From Baia soyae (lineage in GTDB: Bacteria; Bacillota; Bacilli; Thermoactinomycetales; Thermoactinomycetaceae), in assembly GCF_004341445.1 (NCBI RefSeq), contig NZ_SLXV01000027.1, forward strand, positions 1 to 37,815: a DNA stretch of 37,815 nt. The letters run 5' to 3'. This document shows, piece by piece, positions 22,679-30,932 of the stretch. Under the pieces are notes generated by a model, which did not search any database, was not told the DNA's origin, and saw only the letters and a program-made list of their open reading frames with translations. How positions within the stretch are numbered: the first letter of the stretch is position 1; each line of letters begins with the position of its first letter. The position numbers were made by a program, and so were the translations under genes.

Positions 22679-23578
22679 TTATTTAAATAAAGAGCTAAAG
22701 AAGTCTGCGATGGCTCGGAAGATACTAGCAATCCATTCTAGGATCGAATCGAGAATGCCTTTGGCCTCATCTGAGCTTAATACCTTCGAGATGTCCCCAC
22801 GCAATTTATCCAACTGCCCGCTAATCGCACCCCAGTCAATATTTAAGCTACTGAAGTTTTGTGAGAATTGCACCATGTTATTCATGGTTGCTTGGTCGAG
22901 GTTGATGTTAAATTGGTTGGACATATTGACGATGATGTTCTTATATTCTTCCACTGTTTTTGGCTTTTGAGTGGCGATTTCTTCTTTCACCTTGTTGACA
23001 AACTGAGCTGCTTTGTCACCTGTGATTCCTGCTTTTTCGGCTATATCTTGTGTACGAACCATTTCTTCGTTCGCTACTTGTTTTTTGTTTTCATCGATCT
23101 TTTGACCTGTTGCTTTTTCAAAGGCTTTAATGATCCCTGTGAGTGCAGCAGTACCAGATACTTTAAAAGGAGCCGTAACGTAGATATCAGCATCTTTTAC
23201 GCCCGCAGTAATGGCAGCATTTGCATACATGGCTGGAGAGATACTGGTAATATTATTGGTTTTCACCGCGATCCCCTTACCAGAATCGGTCAAGGTAATT
23301 TTCGCGGAAGAAAGGGCACGATTCCCAATCACAGCTTTACTAAGATATTTGCCAAGATAGGTATGCTCTTCTTGGTTTGTAACCGTTACTTGCTTTACCT
23401 TATCATCAACCTGCATTTCGGTCATAAGCTTTTGCTTATCAGCAGCAGCTAGGTCTTGACCAAATGTGACTACGGTTTCACCTGCTACCGCATCAGCAAA
23501 TGAGATGCTTTGTGCAGTTAATGTAAAGGCTGTTAACCCCGTTACAAGCATGATCGACAACTTTTTTAAGAACTTCAT
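22679..23578 (-). CDS. DUF1002 (YpuA-like) secreted protein
   Basis: 299 residues with a Sec signal peptide (MKFLKKLSIMLVTGLTAFTL ... FADA). The DUF1002 pattern follows: VTFGQDLAAADKQKLMTEM, EEHTYLGKYLSKAVIGNRAL, SSAKITLTDSGKGIAVKTNN and APFKVSGTAALTGIIKAFEKATG. The C-terminus has an amphipathic, Phe-rich helix (WIASIFRAIADFFSSLFK). Function unknown; B. subtilis YpuA is the family reference. The ATG at 23578 has GGGAGG 10 nt upstream. A start at 23596 would add six residues and lies before the ribosome-binding site. Confidence 0.88.
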   Translation of the reverse strand: MKFLKKLSIMLVTGLTAFTLTAQSISFADAVAGETVVTFGQDLAAADKQKLMTEMQVDDKVKQVTVTNQEEHTYLGKYLSKAVIGNRALSSAKITLTDSGKGIAVKTNNITSISPAMYANAAITAGVKDADIYVTAPFKVSGTAALTGIIKAFEKATGQKIDENKKQVANEEMVRTQDIAEKAGITGDKAAQFVNKVKEEIATQKPKTVEEYKNIIVNMSNQFNINLDQATMNNMVQFSQNFSSLNIDWGAISGQLDKLRGDISKVLSSDEAKGILDSILEWIASIFRAIADFFSSLFK

Positions 23579-23708
23579 AAATGAAGTACCTCCCATAAAA
23601 GATTTTGGATGAAATACAAAAAAGTGCTATGGAACTATATTTCCTTTCGAACGCCATGGTGAGGAAAGGGGAGCGTTCTACTTCTCGTGTCTTTTCCACA
23701 AACCCTTC

Positions 23709-25253
23709 TTACTTAAACACAGGATCCTTGAAAAGGGATAATTTTTCCAAGGAAGTTTTATCCACATCCGCATGCAGACTGTTGCCGTGTGAATCCATCG
23801 TGACAATCGCGGCAAACCCTTCTACTTGTAAATGCCACATCGCTTCTGGAATACCAAACTCCATAAAGTCTACGCCATCCACTTGTTTTACGCTGTGTGC
23901 ATAGTATTGGGCAGCTCCGCCAATGGCATTTAGATACACGGCTCCATGTTCTTGCAAACCAGCCAACGTTTTAGGTCCCATGCCGCCTTTTCCAATCACC
24001 GCACGAATTCCAAATTTCTTGATGATATCTGCTTGGTACGGTTCTTCACGGATACTGGTTGTCGGGCCGGCTGCCTTTACATGCCAGGTTCCTTGGTCAT
24101 CTTTTAGCATGACCGGTCCGCAGTGATAGATGACTCCATCGGTAAGGTCAGCTGGTGAATTGTGGTCCATTAGATGTTTATGTAGCGCATCGCGGCCAGT
24201 ATGAATGAGACCGTTTATGATGACCACATCGCCCACTTTTAGATCGCGGATTTGCTCTTCTGTAATCGGTGTAGTGAGAACGACTTCCCTATTTGTGGTT
24301 GGAGAGACTTCTTTTTTCTCTTGATTTCCAGTCGCTTCTTCTGTGCCTTTTGGGGAAGTGTCGCGATAGATCCAATCGATGATTTCTCCTGTTTCTGGGT
24401 GGATTAAGGCACCTTGACGGCGGAAGGCCCAGCAGTTATAGGCAACTGAAACAAAGAAGCTAGCTGGGAGACGATTCATGGACCCGATTTTGCAACCGAG
24501 GAGGGTCGTATTACCTCCAAAGCCCATCGTCCCAATACCTAATGTATTTGCTTTTTCTACAATATAGGCTTCTAGTTCTGCTAAAGATTCGTTTGGATTT
24601 TGATCATCAACAGAGCGGAAAAGTTGATCCTTGGCTAATTCATAGCCAGTCGTGCGATCTCCACCGACACCAACGCCGATAAAACCAGCACTACATCCTT
24701 GGCCTTGTGCTTGATAAACTGCATGAAGAATGCATTTTCGGATGCCGTCTAGGTCTCGTCCTGCACGACCGAGTCCTTCTAATTCACAAGGTAAGCTGTA
24801 TTGGATGTTTTTATTTTCACAGCCGCCTCCTTTTAGAATGAGACGAGCGTCGATTTCATCTTTTTCCCATTGGTGAAAGTGGATAACAGGAGTACCTGTA
24901 CCTAAGTTATCTCCTGTGTTTTCCCCTGTTAGAGAATCTACTGAGTTAGGACGCAGTTTCCCTTGTTTGGTGGCGATGGAGATTGCTTCATGAATCGCCT
25001 GAGTCATCTTGATTTGATTTGCTCCTACGGGTACGTGCAAGATAAAGGTTGGCATGCCTGTATCTTGGCAGATAGGAGAAACATTTTCTTCTGCTGTACG
25101 GATGTTATCTGTGATTGTTCCAAGAGCAAGTGCAGAACGGGTGCCTGCATCTTCGCGATTGGTTGCGGATTGGATTGCACGGCGAACGTCCGGTGGTAAA
25201 TTGGTGGATGTTTCCGTGATTAAGTGTAAGATTGAGTCTTTAAAAGCTTTCAT
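23709..25253 (-). CDS. fumA: Class I (iron-sulfur) fumarate hydratase
   Basis: 514 residues in one chain, combining the N-terminal alpha and C-terminal beta domains. The 4Fe-4S cysteines are visible in SPICQDTGMPTF, LKGGGCENKN and TTLLGCKIGSM. The beta domain has GLIHTGRDALHKH, YHCGPVMLK, GPTTSIRE and IGKGGMGPKT. It interconverts fumarate and malate, downstream of the SDH encoded in the same window. Related tartrate dehydratases share the fold, but the fused length favours fumarase. The ATG at 25253 has GAGGG at 8-nt spacing. A perfect TATAAT on the minus strand (25307-25312) may be its -10 box. Confidence 0.93.
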   Translation of the reverse strand: MKAFKDSILHLITETSTNLPPDVRRAIQSATNREDAGTRSALALGTITDNIRTAEENVSPICQDTGMPTFILHVPVGANQIKMTQAIHEAISIATKQGKLRPNSVDSLTGENTGDNLGTGTPVIHFHQWEKDEIDARLILKGGGCENKNIQYSLPCELEGLGRAGRDLDGIRKCILHAVYQAQGQGCSAGFIGVGVGGDRTTGYELAKDQLFRSVDDQNPNESLAELEAYIVEKANTLGIGTMGFGGNTTLLGCKIGSMNRLPASFFVSVAYNCWAFRRQGALIHPETGEIIDWIYRDTSPKGTEEATGNQEKKEVSPTTNREVVLTTPITEEQIRDLKVGDVVIINGLIHTGRDALHKHLMDHNSPADLTDGVIYHCGPVMLKDDQGTWHVKAAGPTTSIREEPYQADIIKKFGIRAVIGKGGMGPKTLAGLQEHGAVYLNAIGGAAQYYAHSVKQVDGVDFMEFGIPEAMWHLQVEGFAAIVTMDSHGNSLHADVDKTSLEKLSLFKDPVFK

Positions 25254-25360
25254 GATATATCCCTCTTTTATTTCCATCATATGTCTGCCTAGTGTTTCAC
25301 AGTTCTATTATATAGAAAAGTAGTGCTGATTTTTAGGTCAATCTTGATTTTACCAAAACA

Positions 25361-25417
25361 AAACACCCCTACCGACACAATTTCAACAAGAAAAAGTGTA
25401 TCGATAGGGGTGTTTTT
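25361..25417 (-). terminator. Rho-independent terminator of the zinc-ribbon gene
   Basis: AAACACCCCT (25361-25370) pairs with AGGGGTGTTT, with further pairs in the inner stem, and reaches the stop codon of the minus-strand gene. A T-rich stretch follows on the minus strand. Confidence 0.75.
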
Positions 25418-25667
25418 ATGTGGACAATGGGTGGCTTTCTGCGAATCGGAGGAACATTTCTTCCGTTTCGATGAGACCGCATACTCCACATTGAACTCGA
25501 TATCGATCCCCGTGATATTGGACTTGTATGGGATCAGACTGTGAGATATATTCAATGATCTCACCCGTATGCATATCGAGTCGAACGGATTGAGGAATCT
25601 GTTCGATTACGTTAAAACGACTTCGGTTGGTACCACACTTCGGACATAGATAAGGAGCTGATGACAT
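25416..25667 (-). CDS. Small zinc-ribbon protein
   Basis: 83 residues. Two Cys-x-x-Cys pairs, CPKC near the N-terminus and CGVC in the C-terminal half, should bind one zinc ion. The segment between is beta-rich. The ATG at 25667 has GGAGG at 8-nt spacing; a start at 25697 lacks support. Function unknown. It is 60 nt downstream of an HxlR regulator gene on the same strand and may be co-transcribed. Confidence 0.8.
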   Translation of the reverse strand: MSSAPYLCPKCGTNRSRFNVIEQIPQSVRLDMHTGEIIEYISQSDPIQVQYHGDRYRVQCGVCGLIETEEMFLRFAESHPLST

Positions 25668-25727
25668 AATTTCCGCCTCCACATAGAGATTGCCCAAAGT
25701 TAGGTTTCCCGAAGATCAAGATATTAT

Positions 25728-26033
25728 TCAAAGATGACATTCGGCCCAGTGCTGAATCTCATCGAGAATGGGTTCTATGGAGCGTCCTTTATCGGTAAGT
25801 TGATATTCTACACGTACAGGTGTTTCTGGATATACATTCCGAACCAAGATTCCGTTTGATTCCAGTTCTTTTAGCCTCTCTGCAAGCATTCTTTCGCTCA
25901 TTTGGGGGATTTGCTCACGAATATCGCGGAAACGACATGTTTTTTCCATTAGGACACGGATAATGAGGCCTGTCCATTTTTTAGCGAGGACTTCAATAGC
26001 CGCTTCAAATTTAGGACAAATACAACGATTCAT
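25728..26033 (-). CDS. HxlR-family winged-helix regulator
   Basis: 101 residues. It has the HxlR/DUF24 layout: an N-terminal cysteine (NRCICPKFEAAIEVLAKKW), the helix-turn-helix block RFRDIREQIPQMSERMLAERLKELESNGI and the wing VRVEYQLTDKGR. Members often sense quinones, aldehydes or thiol stress through the N-terminal Cys. The ATG at 26033 has GGGAGG about 11 nt upstream; a GTG at 26045 overlaps that site. The upstream stretch at 26125-26137 (GTTAGTTACTTAC) is an operator-like repeated motif typical of this family's self-regulated promoters. Confidence 0.92.
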   Translation of the reverse strand: MNRCICPKFEAAIEVLAKKWTGLIIRVLMEKTCRFRDIREQIPQMSERMLAERLKELESNGILVRNVYPETPVRVEYQLTDKGRSIEPILDEIQHWAECHL

Positions 26034-26193
26034 AAAAAAGCTCACCTCCCATTTTTTATATTATGGTTTTCAACAATTTTGTTTTACAAATAGAATCATA
26101 GAGCCTTGCACTTCTCTTTTATAAGTTAGTTACTTACATGTCAGTATACCAAAATTGGCTAAAAAAGACCAAAAAGAAATATATGGTTTTACA

Positions 26194-26904
26194 CTATGGT
26201 TGATGCTCGTTGTACTCTTGTCTCCACCTGTGGAACAGAAGGCGTAAATCGGGTTTGCTCGTGCCTTTATGCTGTTCTTGTAAAAAGATATCAAGATGGT
26301 AAGGGGACCAAGGAATACCGAATATCGTCTGTGTAAAGGTATGTGCAGCGATCTCCCGTGTTCTGGAAATGGTTTCCTTCCATACAAAAGGACCCCATCG
26401 TTTGACGATCACTTTAGGTACTTGAAGATCCGTTCTAGCTTTGTAGTTTTCTTCTATATAATGGTAAAATTCATGAGCAAGATGTAAAATAATGAGATCT
26501 TCTTCATAGATAGGATAATCCATAGCAAGGAAAAAGGAGTGGAGTTGTTCGATAGAAGAACGAAATATTTGGATGGTTTTTGTTTTGGGGATGTATAGGG
26601 CTCTGATCCAGCGGTCATGTGCTGGTTCGGAGAGGAAACTAACTTTGATTTTATGTTTGAGTAAGAGATTAATCCAATCAGCATAAGATCGGATGTGTAG
26701 ATACGGCTGTGCGGCATTTCGTCCACAAGCGATGGATGCTTCGATGTACGATTGTACTTGATCGAGTGGGATGAATGAATAATGAGGGTCTTGTTTTAAG
26801 TCAATCCACGCAATACTTTCATTACTTAGTAATGGATAGGTGTTTTCCAGATTAATAGAAGAAAGATGGAAAAAGGTGCGTTGGTGGAGGATTTGATTTT
26901 TCAT
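26194..26904 (-). CDS. HExxH protein, putative zinc-dependent peptidase
   Basis: 236 residues without signal peptide or membrane segment. The zincin motif is LAHEFYHYIE (His144, Glu145, His148), and a downstream TREIAAHTF offers a third ligand (Glu near 181). The rest is not recognised. The ATG at 26904 has AAGGAG at 6-nt spacing. That ribosome-binding site lies in the right arm of a 16-bp inverted repeat (see 26911-26996), which may block translation. It is downstream of the alkaline-phosphatase-superfamily gene on the same strand. Confidence 0.8.
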   Translation of the reverse strand: MKNQILHQRTFFHLSSINLENTYPLLSNESIAWIDLKQDPHYSFIPLDQVQSYIEASIACGRNAAQPYLHIRSYADWINLLLKHKIKVSFLSEPAHDRWIRALYIPKTKTIQIFRSSIEQLHSFFLAMDYPIYEEDLIILHLAHEFYHYIEENYKARTDLQVPKVIVKRWGPFVWKETISRTREIAAHTFTQTIFGIPWSPYHLDIFLQEQHKGTSKPDLRLLFHRWRQEYNEHQP

Positions 26905-26910
26905 TTGTTT

Positions 26911-26996
26911 CTCCTTCCAATTTGCAAGGATCTTGTTTCAATGATCCTGTTGAATTGTATGTTTTTTCTTGCTTGTCTTATGCAAATTGGAAGGAG
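26911..26996 (-). promoter_or_regulatory. 16-bp inverted repeat that can sequester the ribosome-binding site of the HExxH gene
   Basis: CTCCTTCCAATTTGCA (26911-26926) and TGCAAATTGGAAGGAG (26981-26996) are perfect complements. In the minus-strand mRNA the anti-Shine-Dalgarno arm comes first, just after the upstream gene's stop. The AAGGAG used by the HExxH gene is the end of the second arm. A shorter inner pair (AGGATC/GATCCT) also exists. Confidence 0.65.
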
Positions 26997-27001
26997 ATTG
27001 A

Positions 27002-28570
27002 TTAGTTTTCTTTCGTAAGACGAATCATCCATTCTTTTAAATCAACGATTCGGTTATGGCGTGGTTCTTCAGTTGTGCCAGCTACGATCATAGGCACGAG
27101 AGAGTCTAGGTGATGAAGGGAGCCGTGGGAGGCCCCTTTATGCGTGGGAGAGCTTCCGTAGACGATTTCACAGCCAGTAGTAGCGGTTACAATGATCGCA
27201 TTTTCTGAGATATGTAGGGCGCTTACTAATCGATAAAATGGATCGGGATACGCATTATATTGAATGGTGGACTGATCTTCTGATAATGTGATATCAAGAA
27301 GAGAAAGATCCCCGCTTATTTGCCAAGCTTGTCCGTATTCATCTAGATAAGGTCCTTCTTCTTCGAACTGGAGCTTTCCTGGGAGAGTGCCGCTTATCAC
27401 TTGATACGTATTTTCTTCTTTCCAAACGATCAAGTCGAGATCTGGGTTGGACTGCAAGGTTGTGGCGATGTCTCCTTTGGAAAGGGAAGGATCGATGATA
27501 TGTACATAAGCCATACGTTCATTGACTGCTAGGACGATCTGGTCACTCTCACGCGGTTTATCTAGATTGGGAGGCTTGATTTGGAAATCGGAAAGCGTGG
27601 TGTCTATATGAATATAGGCACTTTGGGAACTAGGTAAGGTGTTTGTTTGGCCACTATCTCCAAGGACAATCCAAGTATACCGGGAGATTGCTTCCTCCCA
27701 TGTAGGAAACATATTTAAGATCGATTGAATTTCTGAGTCTGCCTTTTCAATTCCTTTAATGGTGGCAATCCCGTGTTGATGAACTTGATCGTCATTTCCC
27801 GGAAAATAAAGAACGGAATAGATGGGAACCCGTCCGGTTTGGATTAAGGATTGCATCTCCATTGCTGTAAATCGATCATTCATACCGAATCGAGCTATTG
27901 CTCCCCCTGGTTCACTTCCAGACGAGATGGGATGCATGGAACCAAATGAAAAGATGGTAGGAGCCATGGTTCGGATTTTCCTCGGAAGAAGCCCAAGTAC
28001 CCAAGCAAACAAAGGGGAATGAATCTGATGTTCTGTTTTTCCACGATAGACGACGGCATTAATGGAAGCGGTATCATATGGAATATCCTCGTGAATGGTC
28101 CGGACATCTTTGCTTAGTAGACGTTGATTAAACATCATCATACTGGCTGTCAAAACCTTTTTTACGCCAAACGCAATCGATTCTTTTGCCCCTGTTCCAA
28201 AGTTCCAGAATTGCTTCGTTTTTTCATCATAATAGCAGAGTCCGTAGATTCCGTGTTGGCTCGGCATGGATCCTGTTAGTAACGTGCTGTCAATGACGAC
28301 AGACATCGTGGGGAAAGATGAGACAATTCGCGGGTAGTAGGTACCGTTTTTGATCAAAAATTGGAGTGCGGGAGCTTTATCTACGTGAATGGTATCCTGC
28401 AAGGGTGCGTCCATTAATGAATCGATGATGATCATAATGACAGGCTTTTTTCCTTCAGGAATGGCAGGCTTTGAAATAGTTGATAAAGTTGCTCGTTTTT
28501 TCTGTGCTATGCGTATTAAGGTTGATAAAATGAGAATGAGCCCAATGATGATGAAAAGGGTTGTTAGCAT
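27002..28570 (-). CDS. Membrane-anchored alkaline-phosphatase-superfamily protein
   Basis: 522 residues. One N-terminal membrane segment (MLTTLFIIIGLILILSTLI) is followed by a type I phosphodiesterase/nucleotide pyrophosphatase-like domain. PVIMIIIDSLMD gives the first metal aspartate, and SSFPTMSVVIDSTLLTGSMPSQHGIYG gives the nucleophile Thr and the following metal region. VLYFPGNDDQVHQHG and WIVLGDSGQT hold later Asp/His ligands. The substrate cannot be told. The ATG at 28570 has GGAG 10 nt upstream; the open frame to 28669 would overlap the divergent M24 peptidase gene and is rejected. Confidence 0.85.
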   Translation of the reverse strand: MLTTLFIIIGLILILSTLIRIAQKKRATLSTISKPAIPEGKKPVIMIIIDSLMDAPLQDTIHVDKAPALQFLIKNGTYYPRIVSSFPTMSVVIDSTLLTGSMPSQHGIYGLCYYDEKTKQFWNFGTGAKESIAFGVKKVLTASMMMFNQRLLSKDVRTIHEDIPYDTASINAVVYRGKTEHQIHSPLFAWVLGLLPRKIRTMAPTIFSFGSMHPISSGSEPGGAIARFGMNDRFTAMEMQSLIQTGRVPIYSVLYFPGNDDQVHQHGIATIKGIEKADSEIQSILNMFPTWEEAISRYTWIVLGDSGQTNTLPSSQSAYIHIDTTLSDFQIKPPNLDKPRESDQIVLAVNERMAYVHIIDPSLSKGDIATTLQSNPDLDLIVWKEENTYQVISGTLPGKLQFEEEGPYLDEYGQAWQISGDLSLLDITLSEDQSTIQYNAYPDPFYRLVSALHISENAIIVTATTGCEIVYGSSPTHKGASHGSLHHLDSLVPMIVAGTTEEPRHNRIVDLKEWMIRLTKEN

Positions 28571-28663
28571 TTGTGATACACTCCGCTCTGGTAACATAGT
28601 TAGTAGATAGGTTTTGATGAATAGAGGAGAAATATACAAAGATTTATAAAGGAGACTTAGATT

Positions 28664-29860
28664 ATGCATACACTTCCGCTTGTACCGAGGTCAGAGATTG
28701 AACAGCGAATTCATCGTTTACAAAGTTATCTTCAGGAGCATCAGATTGATGGTGTGTTGTTAGCGCAAAATGTGGATTTGTATTATTTTACGGGTACGAT
28801 GCAAAATGCTCTTTGTTATATACCTAGTGCAGGGGAACCTGTTTTGTACGTGAAGAAGAGTGTGGTTCGTGCTGAGTTTGAAGCGCACGTTGAGGTTCAG
28901 CCACTAGGAAGGATGAGGGAATTAGGGGCAGTGCTATCAGAGCGGTATGGCTCGATACATAAGATTGGATTGGAATTAGATGTTTTACCTTATGCTACGG
29001 CTCATTTTTATCAGAAATTGTTTAGCGAGGCAGAGATGGTGGATGTTTCGTTTGCGCTTCGGCATATTCGTAGCGTGAAATCTGCGTATGAGTTAAGCCA
29101 GATTAAAAAGGCAGCACAGATCTTAGATGATACGCTAACGAAGGTGTCTTCTTGGCTACGGGTTGGGATGACGGAGTTGGAGTTAGTGGCGCGGATTGAG
29201 TATGAGTTTCGCCTGCAAGGAAACATCAATCTATGGCGTATGCGCGGATTTAATTCGGAGCTAGCTTTGGGGATGGTTGCTTCAGGGGGAACCGCTTCTA
29301 CACCTACTTATTTCGATGGGCCAGCCGGGGGACTTGGCGTGAGTACCGCGTCGCCACAAGGAGCGAGTTTTCGTGAAATAAAGGCTAATGAGCCGATTTT
29401 GATTGATGTGAGCATGATTGTAGAGGGGTATATGGTGGATCAAACCCGAATCGCAGTCATAGGCGAGTTATCGGCGCCGATTCTTGAGGCATATGAGGTG
29501 GCACGTGCGATTTTACGGAAAGTAGAAGAGCAAGGTAATCCAGGTGTGGCGTGGCAAGATTTATATGCAACGTCGTTAGAGATGGCTAAAGAGGCTGGAT
29601 TATCCGACTATTTTATGGGTTATGGTGCAGATCAGGCTAAGTTTTTAGGACATGGAGTAGGGATTGAGTTAGACGAATTGCCTATTTTAGCGAAAGGCTT
29701 TAGTCAGCTATTGGAAGAGGGCATGGTTATCGCGATTGAACCGAAATTTACGTTTCCGGAACAAGGTGTAATTGGGATTGAGAATACGTATGTGGTGACT
29801 GCGAATGGGTTAGAGTCGTTGTCGGTTACGCCTGAGGAGATTATGAAGATAGAGCTGTAG
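28664..29860 (+). CDS. M24-family Xaa-Pro peptidase
   Basis: 398 residues. An N-terminal creatinase-like domain (about 1-140) precedes the pita-bread catalytic domain. The metal ligands are visible as ILIDVSMIVEGYMVDQTR (two Asp), FLGHGVGIELDELP (His), IAIEPKF (Glu) and GVIGIENTY (Glu). It cleaves N-terminal residues before proline in the cytoplasm. The ATG at 28664 has AAGGAG at 9-nt spacing. It is divergent from the alkaline-phosphatase-superfamily gene with a 93-nt gap. Confidence 0.93.
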   Translation: MHTLPLVPRSEIEQRIHRLQSYLQEHQIDGVLLAQNVDLYYFTGTMQNALCYIPSAGEPVLYVKKSVVRAEFEAHVEVQPLGRMRELGAVLSERYGSIHKIGLELDVLPYATAHFYQKLFSEAEMVDVSFALRHIRSVKSAYELSQIKKAAQILDDTLTKVSSWLRVGMTELELVARIEYEFRLQGNINLWRMRGFNSELALGMVASGGTASTPTYFDGPAGGLGVSTASPQGASFREIKANEPILIDVSMIVEGYMVDQTRIAVIGELSAPILEAYEVARAILRKVEEQGNPGVAWQDLYATSLEMAKEAGLSDYFMGYGADQAKFLGHGVGIELDELPILAKGFSQLLEEGMVIAIEPKFTFPEQGVIGIENTYVVTANGLESLSVTPEEIMKIEL

Positions 29861-29938
29861 GTGAAGGGTGGATTCGTCTGGAATATGTGATTGTAGGGGT
29901 TTGGATATTGATTAGCTAGATATTGGAGAGAGACCCGG

Positions 29939-29985
29939 GCTGATGTATCTGCCCACTAAACATCGCAGTGGTCAGATACATTAGC
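29939..29985. terminator. Hairpin between convergent genes
   Basis: GCTGATGTATCTGCCCACT (29939-29957) pairs with 29967-29985 with two mismatches and a 9-nt loop. It lies between the ends of the M24 gene and the CAT gene. There is no clear T run, so terminator function is probable rather than certain. Confidence 0.5.
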
Positions 29986-30074
29986 CCCTAGTCTGTCCTA
30001 TTAGTCGATTAATCAACAATCTTGCTTAAATAATGAGCATGCGAGGAAGAGAAGCTGACATCCCTTATCTGTTT

Positions 30075-30716
30075 TTAGTAATTAATGCAGGAGTCCATGT
30101 TATCTAGGTACTTTTGAAATAGTAAGAAGTATCGTCCGACATGCTCGCCGTCCATGAGAGCGTGGTGGGCCTGGACAGATAGGGGCATTTTGACGAGTCC
30201 GTTTTCTTCAAAGTATTTGCCCCAAGCGATTCGTGGGATGCTGTCGACAGGGGATAGGGAAATCGGGTGCATGAAGCTAGTGAACGAGACCCAAGGCATG
30301 CTGGTGAAGTATAGTACGTCATCCCGATCGACTCCATCTACTAGACGAACTTGTTTCTTGGCTTCCACTGTCAACTCATGAGCTACTTGAATGAAGATGG
30401 CTAGATCTGGATGATGTGGAGCAGTTAAATAGTCGAATACCCCTTCATCTGTCATGATGGTATAAGATGGGTGTGCCACTTCGTGTTCAATAACCTCATC
30501 CCCACGAATCCGGTAACGGAACTCCGGCATCTCGTTAGCTACTCGACTAGCTAAATATGTAATGGTTAAAAAGAAAGGGAAACCATTCTCCTTACACCAC
30601 ACACGAAAACGAGTAATGTCCACATTTGCCGTCGTGCAAAAATGTGGCATATCCAGTTTTCGAAAATAATCAAAATGCTTCGCGCGCTTCCAAGTTTCAC
30701 GATGAATTGTTTTCAT
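30075..30716 (-). CDS. Chloramphenicol acetyltransferase (CAT) family protein
   Basis: 213 residues, the usual CAT length. The catalytic His is in VQAHHALMDGEHVGRY (HHxxxDG). The family blocks PEFRYRI, FTSMPWVSFTSF and WGKYFEENG are present. It transfers acetyl from acetyl-CoA to chloramphenicol or a similar hydroxyl substrate; whether it confers resistance cannot be read from sequence. It starts at an ATG at 30716 and is divergent from the Eis-like acetyltransferase. Confidence 0.93.
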   Translation of the reverse strand: MKTIHRETWKRAKHFDYFRKLDMPHFCTTANVDITRFRVWCKENGFPFFLTITYLASRVANEMPEFRYRIRGDEVIEHEVAHPSYTIMTDEGVFDYLTAPHHPDLAIFIQVAHELTVEAKKQVRLVDGVDRDDVLYFTSMPWVSFTSFMHPISLSPVDSIPRIAWGKYFEENGLVKMPLSVQAHHALMDGEHVGRYFLLFQKYLDNMDSCINY

Positions 30717-30864
30717 GTAGAAAAGTCCTTTCTAGTATTAAATAAAAGTCTTTGTTTATTAAATATTGTTCCTTAAAAATAATATATCTAGTATATAGGA
30801 TTCGCTCTATTATAAAAAGGGTATAGAGACAGAATGCTATACTAATGATCAATATAAAAAATCA

Positions 30865-30905
30865 TTCATTTCATTTTAATCGATGATTTTTAACAATGAA
30901 ATGAA
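30865..30905. promoter_or_regulatory. 11-bp inverted repeat in the CAT/Eis intergenic region
   Basis: TTCATTTCATT (30865-30875) and AATGAAATGAA (30895-30905) are perfect complements, 28 nt before the Eis-like start. It may be an operator or a leader hairpin. The remaining 216-nt intergenic region is AT-rich and must hold both divergent promoters. Confidence 0.45.
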
Positions 30906-30932
30906 ACTACATACATATCACAGGAGGTTTCT

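Noticed and set aside
28571-28669. N-terminal extension of the alkaline-phosphatase-superfamily gene
   Set aside because: It would overlap the divergent M24 peptidase start; the ATG at 28570 has a ribosome-binding site and a clean membrane anchor.
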